From Marivita lacus (GTDB lineage: Bacteria > Pseudomonadota > Alphaproteobacteria > Rhodobacterales > Rhodobacteraceae): DNA of 64,000 bases. The notes beneath the pieces are model-generated. The model saw nothing but the letters and a program-made list of their open reading frames with translations, made no database searches and was not told the origin of the DNA. The stretch is taken from positions 684,632-748,631 of the forward strand of contig NZ_BMFC01000001.1 of NCBI RefSeq assembly GCF_014637725.1. Reading direction: 5' to 3'. Shown one piece after another: positions 16,909 through 27,790 of the stretch. The translations under genes and the position numbers were made by a program. Positions within the stretch are counted from its first letter, which is position 1, and every line of letters begins with the position of its first letter.

Positions 16909-17850
16909 ATGCAAACAAATGCCGTTGTGCTGAATGCACCGAAAACCCTTGCATTGGAGACGGTTCAGCTTTGCGATCCGGGATCTGATGATCTGGTCGT
17001 GGACATCACGCATTCAGGTATTTCGACCGGCACGGAAAAGCTTTTCTGGTCGGGTGACATGCCTCCGTTTCCGGGAATGGGCTATCCGCTGATCCCCGGT
17101 TACGAAGCCTCTGGCGAGGTTGTCGAGGCTGGTTCGAACACCGGTTACAAGCCCGGCGATCATGTCTTTGTTCCTGGTGCCAACTGCTACAACGGTGTGT
17201 TCGGCCTGTTTGGCGGCGCCACCCGTCGTTTGGTCACGGCGCAGGATCGCGTGACACGGATTGACCCAGCCATGGGTGCCCAGGGCGCTCTGCTGGCTCT
17301 TGCCGCAACGGCACGCCACGCGATGGCGGGTCTCGACAAGGCTGTGCCGGATTTGATTGTCGGTCACGGTGTTCTGGGTCGCTTGCTTGCGCGCCTGACC
17401 CTTGCCGCTGGAGCGCCTGCGCCCACCGTCTGGGAAATCGATCCTGCCCGCACATCCGGCGCGGATGGATACGAGGTCATTCACCCCGATACCGACACCC
17501 GCCGCGATTACCGGTCGATCTACGATGCCAGCGGCAATGGCGGGCTTCTGAACGATCTGGTCGGACGTATCGCCAAAGGCGGCGAGATCGTTCTGGCGGG
17601 GTTCTACACACAGCCGCTGCAATTCTCGTTCCCGCCCGCCTTCATGAAAGAAGCGCGGTTCCGGGTTGCTGCCGAATGGGCGCGCGACGACCTCGCCGCG
17701 ACGCGCACGCTCGTTGAAAACGGCGCGCTGAGCCTTGACGGCCTTATCACACATCAAGCCGCGGCAACGGATGCGCCGGGTGCCTATCGCACCGCGTTCG
17801 AAGAACCGACCTGCCTCAAAATGATCCTCAATTGGGAGACGCCTTCGTGA
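16909..17850 (+). CDS. bchC: 3-hydroxyethyl bacteriochlorophyllide a dehydrogenase
   Basis: Oxidises the 3-hydroxyethyl side chain to the 3-acetyl group of bacteriochlorophyllide a. The 313-aa protein is a medium-chain dehydrogenase-like fold: [35 protein letters not shown] in the catalytic part (read as consecutive family blocks) and [17 protein letters not shown] as the cofactor site. The ATG at 16909 is preferred because GGAGG sits 6 nt upstream. First gene after the PpsR-controlled promoter, overlapping bchX by GTGA. Confidence 0.95.
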   Translation: MQTNAVVLNAPKTLALETVQLCDPGSDDLVVDITHSGISTGTEKLFWSGDMPPFPGMGYPLIPGYEASGEVVEAGSNTGYKPGDHVFVPGANCYNGVFGLFGGATRRLVTAQDRVTRIDPAMGAQGALLALAATARHAMAGLDKAVPDLIVGHGVLGRLLARLTLAAGAPAPTVWEIDPARTSGADGYEVIHPDTDTRRDYRSIYDASGNGGLLNDLVGRIAKGGEIVLAGFYTQPLQFSFPPAFMKEARFRVAAEWARDDLAATRTLVENGALSLDGLITHQAAATDAPGAYRTAFEEPTCLKMILNWETPS

Positions 17851-18848
17851 AAGATGAAGTTCCAAATCTTAAAGACTTCGACCAGCGCCTTCGCGACGAG
17901 GCTCATGAAGACCTCGCTGATGTGCTGCCCACAGAGGCGACGAAGAAAACTCAGATCATCGCGATCTATGGCAAAGGCGGTATCGGCAAATCCTTCACGC
18001 TGGCCAATCTCAGCCACATGATGGCCGAGCAGGGCAAACGCGTTCTGCTGATCGGCTGTGACCCGAAATCCGACACGACCAGCCTGCTGTTCGGCGGCAA
18101 GGCCTGCCCGACGATCATCGAAACCTCGACCAAGAAGAAACTGGCCGGGGAAGAGGTGAAGATCGGCGATGTCTGCTTCAAGCGCGGCGGTGTCTTTGCG
18201 ATGGAACTGGGCGGACCCGAAGTGGGTCGCGGCTGTGGCGGACGTGGCATCATCCACGGGTTCGAGCTGCTTGAAAAGCTGGGCTTCCACGACTGGGATT
18301 TCGATTACGTCCTGCTCGACTTCCTTGGCGATGTGGTCTGTGGCGGCTTCGGCCTGCCGATTGCACGCGACATGGCGCAGAAGGTGATCCTTGTCGCGTC
18401 GAACGACCTGCAATCGCTCTACGTTGCGAACAACGTCTGCTCGGCAGTGGAATACTTCCGCAAGCTGGGTGGCAATGTCGGCGTGGCCGGTCTGGTCATC
18501 AACAAGGACGATGGGTCGGGCGAGGCGCAGGCCTTTGCCGAAGCGGTCAAGATCCCGGTTCTTGCCTCGATCCCGCAGGACGACGACCTGCGCAAGAAAT
18601 CCGCGAATTACCAGATTGTCGGCACCGATGCGTCGCCGTGGGGCGCGCTCTTTGCCGAGCTGGGGATGAACGTGGGAGAAGCACCGCCCGTGCGTCCTGC
18701 CCCTCTGACCCAGGATGAACTGCTTGATCTGTTCGACGGGTCGGAAACTGGCGCGGGATACACGCTTGTTCCGGCGACGGACATCGACATGCGCGGCAAG
18801 AACGCTGCCCCGCAGGAATCTCTCGAAGTGATTTACGACGACGCGTGA
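17847..18848 (+). CDS. bchX: Chlorophyllide a reductase iron protein subunit X
   Basis: Nitrogenase-iron-protein-like ATPase that feeds electrons to BchYZ for reduction of ring B of chlorophyllide a. The 333-aa protein has P-loop [11 protein letters not shown] and the two [4Fe-4S] cysteine contexts VGRGCGGRG and [11 protein letters not shown] chose the GTG at 17847, whose overlap with the bchC stop forms GTGA and which has GGGAG upstream; an ATG at 17832 is possible. Confidence 0.96.
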   Translation: MKDEVPNLKDFDQRLRDEAHEDLADVLPTEATKKTQIIAIYGKGGIGKSFTLANLSHMMAEQGKRVLLIGCDPKSDTTSLLFGGKACPTIIETSTKKKLAGEEVKIGDVCFKRGGVFAMELGGPEVGRGCGGRGIIHGFELLEKLGFHDWDFDYVLLDFLGDVVCGGFGLPIARDMAQKVILVASNDLQSLYVANNVCSAVEYFRKLGGNVGVAGLVINKDDGSGEAQAFAEAVKIPVLASIPQDDDLRKKSANYQIVGTDASPWGALFAELGMNVGEAPPVRPAPLTQDELLDLFDGSETGAGYTLVPATDIDMRGKNAAPQESLEVIYDDA

Positions 18849-18893
18849 CGGCTAGCCACCCGAACGCCCTTGGGAACGAAAGAAGAAGAGCAC

Positions 18894-20459
18894 GTGACAA
18901 ACGAAGCAACATACGACGAGACGGCAGAGGTCGAAGTCATCCGTGGGGAACCACGGGTCGACGCCCCCGATGCGCCAGTGCTGGCGGATGGGCTTGGGTG
19001 TCACTCCGGCTCTGAAATGGAAAAGGCGGCGCGTATGGCCGGCAATTCCGAAATGCTGGACCAGTTTGCCAAGGATTATCCGAAAGGCCCGCACGACCAG
19101 CCGCAAAGCATGTGTCCCGCCTTCGGGTCGCTGCGGGTCGGTCTGCGGATGAAACGGGTTGCCACGGTCCTGTCGGGATCCGCCTGCTGTGTCTACGGCC
19201 TGACGTTCGTGTCGCATTTCTACGGTGCGCGTCGGTCGGTCGGATATGTGCCGTTCAATTCCGAAACCCTGGTGACCGGTAAGCTTTTCGAAGACATCCG
19301 CGAAAGCGTCCATGAAATGGCCGATCCCGCGCGGTTCGATGCCATCGTGGTGACAAACCTGTGCGTGCCCACCGCATCCGGGGTGCCCCTGCGGTTGCTT
19401 CCAAAAGAGATCAACGGCGTTCGCATCGTCGGCATCGACGTGCCGGGCTTCGGGATCCCGACCCATGCCGAGGCGAAAGACGTTCTGGCCGGTGCGATGC
19501 TGAATTACGCCCGCGAAGAGATCAAGTCCGGCCCGGTCCAAGCCCCCGCAGGTGGCAAGTCGGATCGCCCGGCTGTTGCGCTCTTGGGCGAGATGTTCCC
19601 GGCAGATCCGATGATGATCGGTGCGATGCTGGCCCCGATGGGTCTTGCTGCCGGTCCGGTGGTTCCCTGCCGCGAATGGCGTGAACTATATGCCGCGCTG
19701 GATTGCGGTGTCGTTGCTGCGATCCATCCGTTCTACACCGCTGCCATCCGTGAATTCGAGGCTGCGGGCCGAAAGATCGTAGGCTCTGCGCCGGTGGGTC
19801 ACGACGGCACGGCAGCCTGGTTGGCAGGTATTGGTGATGCCTACAACATCCCGGCCGATCAGATCGCCGCTGCGCAAAACGCATTCCTCCCCGCGATCAA
19901 GGCGGCACTCGCTGCGACACCGATCAAGGGCACCATCACCCTGTCCGGTTACGAAGGCTCTGAACTGCTGGTCGCCCGCCTGCTGGTCGAAAGTGGCGCT
20001 GACCTGCGTTATGTCGGCACGGCCTGCCCGCGCACGAAATGGTCCGAACCGGATCGTGAATGGCTGGAAAGCAAGGGCATCAAGGTCACCTATCGCGCGT
20101 CGCTCGAAGACGATTGCGCCGCGATGGAAGCTGTCAAGCCCGACCTTGCCATCGGCACGACTCCGGTTGTCCAGAAGGCAAAAGAGATGGGTATTCCCGG
20201 TCTCTACTACACCAACCTGATTTCCGCCCGTCCGCTGATGGGTCCTGCAGGCGCCGGATCCTTGGCAGAGGTCATCAATGCTGCCATCGCGGGCAAGTCG
20301 CGGATGGATGACATGAAGGCCTTCTTTGAGGGTGTCGGCACCGGTGACACAGCCGGTGTCTGGGAAAAATCCCCGAACCTGCGCCCTGACTTCCGTGCCC
20401 AGCACCAGAAGAAGCTGGACAAGCAGGCGCGTGCCGCCAAAGCGCAGGAGATGATCTGA
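18894..20459 (+). CDS. bchY: Chlorophyllide a reductase subunit Y
   Basis: Catalytic NifD-like subunit of chlorophyllide a oxidoreductase. The 521-aa sequence carries cysteine contexts [23 protein letters not shown] and [10 protein letters not shown] used for the [4Fe-4S] cluster shared with BchZ. The GTG at 18894 is taken as start since similarity begins shortly after; a TTG at 18870 is the alternative. Its TGA overlaps the bchZ ATG (TGATG). Confidence 0.95.
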   Translation: MTNEATYDETAEVEVIRGEPRVDAPDAPVLADGLGCHSGSEMEKAARMAGNSEMLDQFAKDYPKGPHDQPQSMCPAFGSLRVGLRMKRVATVLSGSACCVYGLTFVSHFYGARRSVGYVPFNSETLVTGKLFEDIRESVHEMADPARFDAIVVTNLCVPTASGVPLRLLPKEINGVRIVGIDVPGFGIPTHAEAKDVLAGAMLNYAREEIKSGPVQAPAGGKSDRPAVALLGEMFPADPMMIGAMLAPMGLAAGPVVPCREWRELYAALDCGVVAAIHPFYTAAIREFEAAGRKIVGSAPVGHDGTAAWLAGIGDAYNIPADQIAAAQNAFLPAIKAALAATPIKGTITLSGYEGSELLVARLLVESGADLRYVGTACPRTKWSEPDREWLESKGIKVTYRASLEDDCAAMEAVKPDLAIGTTPVVQKAKEMGIPGLYYTNLISARPLMGPAGAGSLAEVINAAIAGKSRMDDMKAFFEGVGTGDTAGVWEKSPNLRPDFRAQHQKKLDKQARAAKAQEMI

Positions 20460-21925
20460 TGCTTATTCAGGATCATGATCGCGCGGGTGGCTACTGGGGT
20501 GCCGTTTACGCCTTTACCGCAGTGAAGGGTCTGCAGGTGGTTATCGATGGCCCGGTGGGCTGTGAAAACCTGCCTGTCACATCCGTCCTGCACTACACCG
20601 ACGCGCTTCCTCCGCACGAGCTCCCTATCGTGGTGACTGGCCTCGGTGAGGAGGAGCTGGGTCGAGAGGGGACCGAGGGGGCGATGAAACGCGCCTGGGG
20701 TGTGCTTGACCCAGCTCTACCTGCGGTTGTTGTGACCGGATCGATTGCCGAGATGATCGGCGGCGGCGTGACACCGATGGGCACGAACCTGCAGCGGTTC
20801 CTGCCGCGCACCATCGACGAAGACCAGTGGGAAAGCGCGGATCGCGCGATGACCTGGATCTTCACCGAATTCGGCATGACCAAGGGTCGGATGCCGCCGG
20901 AAAAGAAGCGCGAAGAAGACGCCAAGCCGCGCGTCAACATCCTTGGCCCGATGTACGGCACGTTCAACATGCCTTCCGATCTGGCCGAGATCCGGCGTCT
21001 GATCGAAGGGATTGGAGCCGAGGTCAACATGGTGATGCCGCTGGGCAGCCATGTGGCCGAGATGCGCAACCTTGTGAATGCGGATGTGAACGTTTGCATG
21101 TACCGCGAATTCGGTCGCGGTCTTTGCGAAGTGCTGGGCAAGCCTTTCCTGCAAGCCCCGATCGGCATGGACAGCACGACGAAATTCCTGCGCAAGCTGG
21201 GTGATATGCTGGGCCTCGACCCGGAACCGTTCATCGAACAGGAAAAGCATTCGACGCTGAAGCCGATCTGGGATCTGTGGCGCTCGGTCACGCAGGATTT
21301 CTTTGCAACGGCTTCCTTCGGGATCGTCGCCAATGAAACTTACGCCCGTGGCATCCGGCATTACCTCGAAGGCGATCTTGGCCTGCCTTGTGCCTTTGCC
21401 GTGGCGCGGGTTGCCGGGGAAAAGACCAACAACGAAGAAGTCCGGTCGATGATCCACACCAAAAAACCCTTGGTGCTGATGGGGTCCATCAACGAGAAGA
21501 TGTACCTCGCCGAGATGAAGGCCGGGCATGGCCCGCAGCCGACATTCATTCCCGCCAGCTTTCCCGGCGCTGCCATCCGGCGGCACACCGGTACACCGAT
21601 GATGGGCTATTCCGGCGCGACCTACCTGCTGCAGGAAGTGTGCAACGGTCTTTTCGATGCGCTGTTCCACATCCTGCCGCTGGGCACCGAGATGGACAAG
21701 GCGGAGTCGACCCTGACGCCGCTGCGCCGTGACTTCCCGTGGGATGCCGATGCGCAATCCGAACTTGACCGGATCGTGTCGCAGCACCCCGTGCTCACCC
21801 GAATTTCTGCTGCCAAGAACCTGCGCGACGCCGCAGAGGCAGCAGCCCTGAAACAAGGTGCTGAACGTGTCGTCTTCGAGACTGTTCAAGCCCTTTCCAA
21901 TTCCCAAGGAGGACCGACCACATGA
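20459..21925 (+). CDS. bchZ: Chlorophyllide a reductase subunit Z
   Basis: NifK-like partner of BchY. The 488-aa protein starts [19 protein letters not shown], with a cluster-ligand cysteine in [27 protein letters not shown]. The C-terminal half holds the [26 protein letters not shown] block of the family. Coupled to bchY by a 1-bp overlap and to pufQ by ATGA, so bchCXYZ reads straight into puf. Confidence 0.96.
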   Translation: MLIQDHDRAGGYWGAVYAFTAVKGLQVVIDGPVGCENLPVTSVLHYTDALPPHELPIVVTGLGEEELGREGTEGAMKRAWGVLDPALPAVVVTGSIAEMIGGGVTPMGTNLQRFLPRTIDEDQWESADRAMTWIFTEFGMTKGRMPPEKKREEDAKPRVNILGPMYGTFNMPSDLAEIRRLIEGIGAEVNMVMPLGSHVAEMRNLVNADVNVCMYREFGRGLCEVLGKPFLQAPIGMDSTTKFLRKLGDMLGLDPEPFIEQEKHSTLKPIWDLWRSVTQDFFATASFGIVANETYARGIRHYLEGDLGLPCAFAVARVAGEKTNNEEVRSMIHTKKPLVLMGSINEKMYLAEMKAGHGPQPTFIPASFPGAAIRRHTGTPMMGYSGATYLLQEVCNGLFDALFHILPLGTEMDKAESTLTPLRRDFPWDADAQSELDRIVSQHPVLTRISAAKNLRDAAEAAALKQGAERVVFETVQALSNSQGGPTT

Positions 21926-22149
21926 CGGATTTCACCTCTTCTGACACGCGCACTCACCGGCACGGTCACACGAAACGCGGAACCGAGTTCCTGGTTTATT
22001 TCAGCATCATCTTCATCGTCGCGATCCCCTTCGCCACCGTGATCTGGTTGCTCGAAGTGTTCCAGAAACAGACGCTCAACATGCGGGGCCCTCTGGCGCG
22101 CGCATGGTGTGAAGCGGATCGGATCACGCCCCTCATTTTCTCGGCCTGA
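21922..22149 (+). CDS. pufQ: PufQ, bacteriochlorophyll/assembly factor
   Basis: A 75-aa single-helix membrane protein ([22 protein letters not shown]) preceded by a His/Arg-rich cytoplasmic start. PufQ is required in Rhodobacter for normal bacteriochlorophyll synthesis and pigment-protein formation; how it acts is not settled. The position between bchZ and pufB and the size fit the family. It overlaps bchZ by ATGA. Confidence 0.9.
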   Translation: MTDFTSSDTRTHRHGHTKRGTEFLVYFSIIFIVAIPFATVIWLLEVFQKQTLNMRGPLARAWCEADRITPLIFSA

Positions 22150-22170
22150 TGGTCGGGAATCCAAGACTGG

Positions 22171-22229
22171 CCACCCGGCGGGGTGGACAGGACCTGCGGG
22201 GCCAATGCCCCAATGGACCCAGCCGCAGG
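22171..22229 (+). other. Hairpins in the pufB leader
   Basis: Between pufQ and pufB the mRNA can form CCACCC/GGGTGG (22171-22186, 4-nt loop) and a second structure with CCTGCGG/CCGCAGG arms (22193-22229), inside which GGGGC-CAAT-GCCCC offers an alternative 5-bp hairpin. Such 5' structures are typical protective elements of pufBA mRNA. Function here is inferred. Confidence 0.5.
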
Positions 22230-22266
22230 GTGTGCGGCGTCAGCATAACATTCCGGAGGAAAGTTC

Positions 22267-22416
22267 ATGGCTGATAATACCGACCTGTCATTCACAGGTC
22301 TTACTGACGAGCAGGCCCAGGAGCTGCATTCCGTCTACATGAGCGGCCTTTGGCTGTTCTCGGCGGTTGCAGTGGTTGCCCACCTGGCAACCTTCATCTG
22401 GCGCCCCTGGTTCTAA
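22267..22416 (+). CDS. pufB: Light-harvesting 1 beta polypeptide
   Basis: A 49-residue LH1 beta subunit, below the size of most gene finders. It starts [20 protein letters not shown], and the single helix [16 protein letters not shown] carries the bacteriochlorophyll ligand His39 and the conserved C-terminal WRPWF. GGAGGAA lies 7 nt before the ATG. It is followed 15 bp later by pufA. With PufA it forms the antenna ring round the reaction centre. Confidence 0.96.
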   Translation: MADNTDLSFTGLTDEQAQELHSVYMSGLWLFSAVAVVAHLATFIWRPWF

Positions 22417-22431
22417 GGAAGGATCAACATA

Positions 22432-22590
22432 ATGGCAAAGTTCTACAAGATCTGGCTCATCTTTGATCCCCGTCGCGTGTTTGTCGCGCAGGGTGTCTTC
22501 CTCTTCCTGCTGGCTGCAATGATTCACCTCGTGGTGCTGTCCAACGGCATCAACTGGTTCGAAACCGCAGCAGCCGCTGGCGGCATGTAA
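22432..22590 (+). CDS. pufA: Light-harvesting 1 alpha polypeptide
   Basis: A 52-residue LH1 alpha subunit starting [20 protein letters not shown], with one transmembrane helix ([16 protein letters not shown]) and bacteriochlorophyll ligand His32. The KxWxxFDPRRV segment is diagnostic. AAGGA lies upstream of the ATG. It is followed by two hairpins that separate the antenna message from pufLMC. Confidence 0.96.
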   Translation: MAKFYKIWLIFDPRRVFVAQGVFLFLLAAMIHLVVLSNGINWFETAAAAGGM

Positions 22591-22598
22591 ATGCCTGC

Positions 22599-22614
22599 GA
22601 GCTCGGAAGAGCTC
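22599..22614 (+). other. GNRA-capped hairpin after pufA
   Basis: GAGCTC-GGAA-GAGCTC: a perfect 6-bp stem closed by a GNRA tetraloop, 8 nt past the pufA stop. It lies just before the larger hairpin at 22623 and probably contributes to the 3' end of the stable pufBA mRNA. Confidence 0.6.
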
Positions 22615-22622
22615 AAAACATC

Positions 22623-22658
22623 GCTGCGGGCGGAACCCGGTTCCGGACCGCCCGCGGC
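22623..22658 (+). other. Large intercistronic hairpin pufA-pufL
   Basis: GCTGCGGGCGG pairs with CCGCCCGCGGC (11 bp including one G-U pair) around a 14-nt loop. There is no U-run after it. This matches the stem-loop that in Rhodobacter protects pufBA mRNA from 3' decay so that LH1 is made in excess over the reaction centre. Confidence 0.8.
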
Positions 22659-22726
22659 AAAACTGACATTAACATGACGGCTGCGTTCCTTCCCGGGACA
22701 TGCCGGCAAACGCGGAGATAAAGAAG

Positions 22727-23566
22727 ATGGCGCTGCTCAGCTTCGAAAAAAAGTATCGCGTCCGCGGAGGGACGCTGATCGGCGGCGATCTGTTCGACTT
22801 CTGGGTAGGGCCTTTCTATGTAGGTTTCTTCGGAGTCACGACCGCCTTTTTCGCTCTGCTCGGCACGATCCTCATTCTGTGGGGAGCGGCCGATCAAGGC
22901 ACATTCAATCCATGGCTTATCAACATCGCGCCACCTGACCTGAGCTACGGCTTGGGCATGGCGCCGCTGATGGAAGGCGGCTTGTGGCAGATCATCACGA
23001 TCTGCGCGACCGGCGCATTTCTCAGCTGGGCTTTGCGCGAAGTGGAAATCTGTCGAAAGCTGGGTATCGGGTACCACGTGCCCTTTGCCTTTGGCGTCGC
23101 GATTTTCGCTTATGTGACATTGGTCATCTTCCGCCCGCTTCTGATGGGCGCGTGGGGACACGGCTTCCCGTATGGCATCTTCAGTCACCTCGACTGGGTG
23201 TCGAACACCGGCTACGCCTACCTGCACTTCCATTACAACCCTGCGCACATGCTTGCGGTGACGTTCTTCTTCACCACGACGCTGGCGCTTGCGTTGCATG
23301 GCGGTCTGATCCTGTCGGCAGCCAACCCTGAAAAGGGTGAAGAAATGAAGACACCGGATCACGAAGACACGTTCTTCCGTGATTTCATCGGCTACTCGGT
23401 CGGCACACTTGGTATTCACCGGGTTGGTCTGCTGCTTGCGCTGAATGCCGGTTTCTGGTCCGCGATCTGTATCATCATCTCTGGCCCCGTCTGGACGAAG
23501 GGTTGGCCCGAGTGGTGGAACTGGTGGCTCGAACTGCCCATCTGGGGCGCCAATGTGGGGATGTAA
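22727..23566 (+). CDS. pufL: Photosynthetic reaction centre L subunit
   Basis: Five-helix integral membrane subunit that binds, with PufM, the special-pair and accessory bacteriochlorophylls, bacteriopheophytins, quinones and the non-haem iron. The 279-aa protein starts [20 protein letters not shown]; ligand regions include [13 protein letters not shown] and [13 protein letters not shown]. The ATG at 22727 was chosen over one at 22700 because of the conserved N-terminus. 2 bp separate it from pufM. Confidence 0.97.
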   Translation: MALLSFEKKYRVRGGTLIGGDLFDFWVGPFYVGFFGVTTAFFALLGTILILWGAADQGTFNPWLINIAPPDLSYGLGMAPLMEGGLWQIITICATGAFLSWALREVEICRKLGIGYHVPFAFGVAIFAYVTLVIFRPLLMGAWGHGFPYGIFSHLDWVSNTGYAYLHFHYNPAHMLAVTFFFTTTLALALHGGLILSAANPEKGEEMKTPDHEDTFFRDFIGYSVGTLGIHRVGLLLALNAGFWSAICIIISGPVWTKGWPEWWNWWLELPIWGANVGM

Positions 23567-23568
23567 TC

Positions 23569-24552
23569 ATGGCTGAGTATCAGAACATTTTCACACAGGT
23601 CCAGGTCCAGGGGAAACCCGAATGGGGCATGGCAACCGAGAACGCCGACTACGAACGGTCACGCAATGCGCGGTTCTCGACGCTGATCGGCTGGATCGGC
23701 AACGCACAGCTTGGCCCGATATGGCTGGGCTGGACCGGGATGGTGTCGCTTGCGACGGGTATCCTCGCGTTCAACATCATCGGTCTGAACATGCTGGCCC
23801 AGGTCGGCTGGTCGATCCCGGAATTCATCCGTCAGCTGTTCTGGCTGGCGCTTGAACCGCCAAGCCCGGAATACGGGTTGCGCATGCCGCCGCTGAACGA
23901 TGGCGGATGGTACATCATCGCCAGTTTCTTTTTGCTGGTGTCGGTGATGAGCTGGTGGGCGCGAACCTATATTCTTGCCATGGAACACAAGATGGGCAAA
24001 CACGTCTTCTGGGCGTTCGGTGCCGCGATCTGGCTGTTCCTCGTGCTTGGCCTGTTCCGCCCGATCCTCATGGGATCATGGTCCGAAGCAGTGCCCTACG
24101 GGATCTTCCCGCACCTCGACTGGACCACGGCTTTCTCGATCCGGTACGGCAACCTCTACTACAACCCGTTCCACGCGCTTTCGATTGTGTTCCTTTACGG
24201 TTCGGTCCTGCTTTTCGCGATGCACGGTGCGACCATCATGGCCGTCACCCGCTACGGCGGCGACCGCGAACTCGAGCAGATCGTCGACCGCGGTACGGCC
24301 ACGGAACGCGCCGCACTCTTCTGGCGCTGGACCATGGGCTTCAATGCCACGATGGAAGGTATTCACCGCTGGGCATGGTGGTTTGCGGTTCTGACCACGA
24401 TCACCGGGGGTATCGGCATCCTTCTGACCGGCACTGTTGTGGATAACTGGTTCATCTGGGCACAGGAGCATCACTTCGCTCCGATGTATGACGGCTCTTA
24501 CGGCTACGAAGCATACGGTTCCTATGAAACCTTTATTGGACAGGAGAACTGA
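23569..24552 (+). CDS. pufM: Photosynthetic reaction centre M subunit
   Basis: Partner of PufL. The 327-aa protein starts [15 protein letters not shown], and has the pigment-binding [26 protein letters not shown] block and the iron-binding [15 protein letters not shown] region. The C-terminus [17 protein letters not shown] extends beyond the membrane, as in species that carry a cytochrome subunit. The start was set by the conserved N-terminus directly after the pufL stop. Confidence 0.97.
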   Translation: MAEYQNIFTQVQVQGKPEWGMATENADYERSRNARFSTLIGWIGNAQLGPIWLGWTGMVSLATGILAFNIIGLNMLAQVGWSIPEFIRQLFWLALEPPSPEYGLRMPPLNDGGWYIIASFFLLVSVMSWWARTYILAMEHKMGKHVFWAFGAAIWLFLVLGLFRPILMGSWSEAVPYGIFPHLDWTTAFSIRYGNLYYNPFHALSIVFLYGSVLLFAMHGATIMAVTRYGGDRELEQIVDRGTATERAALFWRWTMGFNATMEGIHRWAWWFAVLTTITGGIGILLTGTVVDNWFIWAQEHHFAPMYDGSYGYEAYGSYETFIGQEN

Positions 24553-24554
24553 TC

Positions 24555-25670
24555 ATGCTTCCGAATTGGTTCAATAAATGGAACCGGGACAATCCGACCA
24601 ACATCTACGGTCCGGCGATCCTGGTGGGAACTGCGGGGGTGGCCGTTACAGTTGCGGCATTCCTCGTGGTCGTCGGTCAGCCCTTCAAGACCGACAGTAT
24701 CCAGACCGGTCCACGCGGAACGGGGATGTCACGGACAGAGTTCGTTTCTGACCTTGCCAAACCCGATCCCTCAATCGAGGTGATGTACACCGAAGCTCCG
24801 TACATCCCTGAAGGTGGGGAACCTCTGGCGCGGGACATCTACCAGAACGTTCAGGTTCTGGGTGATCTGACCGAGGACAACTTCAATCGCGTCATGCTGG
24901 CCATGACCGATTGGGTTGCCCCGGATCAGGGATGTGCCTATTGCCATGGTGACGTGGCGATCGAGGAATACGGCGCTGACGACCTGTACACCAAGGTCGT
25001 CTCGCGCCGCATGATCCAGATGACCCAGAACATCAACGAGAATTGGGATGGGCACGTCAACGTCAACAAGGAAGTGGGTGTGACCTGTTACACCTGCCAC
25101 CGTGGCGAAAACGTACCATCGGATATCTGGTTCAAGATGGGATCGGTCAACGAGGCAACCGCAGGTTGGTCGGCGGTTCAGAACCGGGTGACGGTGCAAA
25201 GCCAGTACACGTCTCTCCCGTCTGATGCCCTGGAGACGTTCCTGCTGGATTACGGCCGCATCGGTGTTCACGATCTGGAAGCCCATGTCGCGGCTTACCC
25301 TTCGGAAGAAGGATACCCAACCTGGCAGGATACGGAACGCACGTTCAGCCTGATGAACTACGTGTCCAATTCGCTGGGTGTGAACTGCGTATTCTGTCAC
25401 AACAGCCGCGCGTTCTATGATCCCGAGCAGGTGACCCCGCAATGGGCGACCGAACAGCTGGGCATCGGCATGGTTCAGGAAATGAACAACGAGTACCTTG
25501 TGCCGCTCGAGGATGTGTATCCGCCGGAACGCCTTGGTCCGGTCTTTGCCGACGCGCCGAAAGCCGCCTGCAAGACCTGCCACAAGGGTTATCAACAACC
25601 GCTTCAAGGGCTCAATGTCATCGCTGACTGGCCCGAACTCGCGACGACAGGTGCGCCTGTCTACGAATGA
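24555..25670 (+). CDS. pufC: Tetraheme cytochrome subunit of the reaction centre
   Basis: Periplasmic cytochrome that re-reduces the oxidised special pair. Four CxxCH haem sites are visible: CAYCH (127-131), CYTCH (178-182), CVFCH (278-282) and CKTCH (339-343). An N-terminal hydrophobic segment (about residues 18-41) anchors it; no lipobox is obvious, so it is probably held by an uncleaved helix. It replaces pufX in this operon type. Length of 371 aa is normal. Followed by a series of hairpins. Confidence 0.96.
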   Translation: MLPNWFNKWNRDNPTNIYGPAILVGTAGVAVTVAAFLVVVGQPFKTDSIQTGPRGTGMSRTEFVSDLAKPDPSIEVMYTEAPYIPEGGEPLARDIYQNVQVLGDLTEDNFNRVMLAMTDWVAPDQGCAYCHGDVAIEEYGADDLYTKVVSRRMIQMTQNINENWDGHVNVNKEVGVTCYTCHRGENVPSDIWFKMGSVNEATAGWSAVQNRVTVQSQYTSLPSDALETFLLDYGRIGVHDLEAHVAAYPSEEGYPTWQDTERTFSLMNYVSNSLGVNCVFCHNSRAFYDPEQVTPQWATEQLGIGMVQEMNNEYLVPLEDVYPPERLGPVFADAPKAACKTCHKGYQQPLQGLNVIADWPELATTGAPVYE

Positions 25671-25677
25671 TGGGTTC

Positions 25678-25763
25678 GGGCGGTCCGCCGCCCTTACCAT
25701 CCGCCAGATCCGGTTTTGACAGGTTCCCAAAACGCAAAACCGGATACGGGGCTCAACACCCCG
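25678..25763 (+). other. Tandem hairpins downstream of pufC
   Basis: Three successive stem-loops: GGGCGG-TCCG-CCGCCC (25678-25693); a perfect 11-bp pair ATCCGGTTTTG/CAAAACCGGAT (25708-25745); and CGGGG/CCCCG (25747-25763). None has a good U-run. They precede the terminator-like hairpin at 25791 and probably stabilise the 3' end of the puf message. Confidence 0.65.
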
Positions 25764-25790
25764 GTTCCCTTCCTGTTGGCTACAGGAACT

Positions 25791-25829
25791 GGCGTCACGT
25801 TTCTAGGCACCCCTGGCAAACGTGACGCC
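25791..25829 (+). terminator. Terminator-like hairpin between pufC and dxs
   Basis: GGCGTCACGTTT and AAACGTGACGCC form a perfect 12-bp stem with a 15-nt loop, followed by TTTATTCCTT. A plausible Rho-independent end of the puf operon, 32 bp before the dxs ATG. The loop is longer than usual. Confidence 0.65.
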
Positions 25830-25861
25830 TTTATTCCTTCTGTCCCCGAGGAGACCGCCAA

Positions 25862-27787
25862 ATGACACAGTCCCTTACCCCCAATCTTGATCGGGTCGCC
25901 GGACCTGCGGATCTGCGCAGCATGGACGATGCCACGCTGACCAAGGTTGCGAACGAAGTCCGATACGAAGTGATTTCCGCCGTGTCCCAGACCGGTGGTC
26001 ACCTGGGATCGAGTTTGGGTGTTGTTGAATTGGCCGTGGCCATTCATGCCGTGTTCAACACGCCGATGGACAAGCTGATCTGGGATGTCGGGCATCAATG
26101 CTATCCGCACAAGATCCTGACAGGTCGCCGCGACCGCATGAAGACCCTGCGCCAGAAAGACGGATTGTCGGGGTTCACCAAGCGCAGCGAGTCGGAATAC
26201 GATCCCTTTGGTGCCGCGCATTCCTCGACCTCGATTTCCGCTGCTCTGGGCTTTGCCGTTGGCCGCGACATGGGCCGTCCGACCGGTGATGCGATTGCCG
26301 TGATAGGCGACGGGTCGATCAGCGCCGGCATGGCCTATGAGGCAATGAACAACGCAGGCCATGATGGCCGTCGGCTTTTCGTCATCCTGAACGACAACGA
26401 GATGAGCATTGCTCCGCCCGTGGGTGCGATGTCGTCTTACCTCAGCCGGATGTATGCCAACGATCCGCTGGCCAAGATGAAATCCCTTGCCGAAGGGTTC
26501 GAGGCGGCATTGCCCGCGCCAATGCGCGAAAGCGCAAAACGTGCGCGTCAGCTTGTGACCGGCAACCTGCAAGGCTCGGGCACATTGTTCGAGGAACTGG
26601 GTTTCGAATATATTGGCCCGATCAACGGTCATGACATGAGCCAGCTCTTGCCGGTTCTGCGTGCCGCCCGCGCCCGTGCCACAGGTCCGGTTCTGATCCA
26701 TTGCTGCACCGTCAAGGGCAAGGGCTATGCCCATGCCGAAAACAGCGCCGACAAGTATCATGGCGTGTCCAAATTTGACGTCGCCTCGGGCGCACAGGCG
26801 AAATCCAAGCCCAATGCGCCGAGTTATACCAAGGTGTTCGGCGATGCGCTGACCGATGAGGCGGCGCGCGATCCGAATATCGTGGGGGTCACAGCCGCCA
26901 TGCCCGGCGGGACCGGGATCGACATTCTGGCCAAGCGCTTTCCCTCGCGCGTGTTTGATGTGGGCATCGCGGAACAGCACGCGGTCACGTTCTCTGCGGC
27001 GATGGCGGCGTCTGGTCTCAAGCCATTCTGTGCGATCTATTCGACGTTCCTGCAGCGCGGCTATGATCAGGTCGTGCATGATGTGGCGTTGCAAAACCTG
27101 CCGGTGCGGTTCGCGATCGACCGCGCGGGGCTGGTGGGTGCCGATGGCGCGACCCATGCCGGTGCGTTTGATGTCGGTTACCTGGCGGCGCTGCCGAACA
27201 TGACCGTGATGGCGGCCGCCGACGAGGCCGAGTTGATCCACATGGTCGCCACTGCTGTGGCGCATGACAGCGGACCGATCGCATTCCGCTATCCCCGAGG
27301 TTCCGGCAACGGGGTCGAGATGCCGGAGCGTGGACAGGTGCTCGAGATCGGGAAAGGGCGCGTGTTGCAGGAAGGCACGGATGTGGCCTTCCTGAGTTTC
27401 GGAGCGCATCTGGCCGAGGTCGAAGCCGCGACGCGGCTGCTGGAAAAGGACGGGCTGAGCGTGACGATCGCCGATGCCCGCTTTGCCAAGCCGTTGGACA
27501 TCGATCTGATCCTCAGGCTGGCCAGAACGCATGACGCCCTGATCACCGTCGAACAGGGTGCCCGCGGTGGGTTTGGTGCGATGGTGCTGCACGAGCTGGC
27601 AGATCGCGGAGCCTTGGACCGCGGGTTGAAGATCCGCACGGTGACGCTGCCTGACCGGTTTATCGATCAGGCGTCGCCGGACGAGATGTACGCCGATGCC
27701 GGAATGACCCGCTTTGATCTTTACAAGATGGCGGTGTCGCTTGCGTCCAAAGATGGAAAGATCGTGCCGCTCAGCAAAGGTGCCTGA
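25862..27787 (+). CDS. dxs: 1-deoxy-D-xylulose-5-phosphate synthase
   Basis: Thiamine-diphosphate enzyme condensing pyruvate and glyceraldehyde-3-phosphate, first step of the MEP isoprenoid pathway. The 641-aa protein shows the TPP motif [18 protein letters not shown] (about residues 152-169), [15 protein letters not shown] near the N-terminus, and the transketolase C-terminal block [18 protein letters not shown]. Placement in the photosynthesis cluster suggests a pigment-dedicated supply. It sits behind the puf terminator and converges on the CAP-domain gene with 3 bp between stops. Confidence 0.96.
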   Translation: MTQSLTPNLDRVAGPADLRSMDDATLTKVANEVRYEVISAVSQTGGHLGSSLGVVELAVAIHAVFNTPMDKLIWDVGHQCYPHKILTGRRDRMKTLRQKDGLSGFTKRSESEYDPFGAAHSSTSISAALGFAVGRDMGRPTGDAIAVIGDGSISAGMAYEAMNNAGHDGRRLFVILNDNEMSIAPPVGAMSSYLSRMYANDPLAKMKSLAEGFEAALPAPMRESAKRARQLVTGNLQGSGTLFEELGFEYIGPINGHDMSQLLPVLRAARARATGPVLIHCCTVKGKGYAHAENSADKYHGVSKFDVASGAQAKSKPNAPSYTKVFGDALTDEAARDPNIVGVTAAMPGGTGIDILAKRFPSRVFDVGIAEQHAVTFSAAMAASGLKPFCAIYSTFLQRGYDQVVHDVALQNLPVRFAIDRAGLVGADGATHAGAFDVGYLAALPNMTVMAAADEAELIHMVATAVAHDSGPIAFRYPRGSGNGVEMPERGQVLEIGKGRVLQEGTDVAFLSFGAHLAEVEAATRLLEKDGLSVTIADARFAKPLDIDLILRLARTHDALITVEQGARGGFGAMVLHELADRGALDRGLKIRTVTLPDRFIDQASPDEMYADAGMTRFDLYKMAVSLASKDGKIVPLSKGA

Positions 27788-27790
27788 GCG

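Noticed and set aside
25694-27592. 632-codon open frame antisense to dxs
   Set aside because: Mirror of high-GC codon bias; residue composition is non-protein-like and dxs is unambiguous on the other strand.
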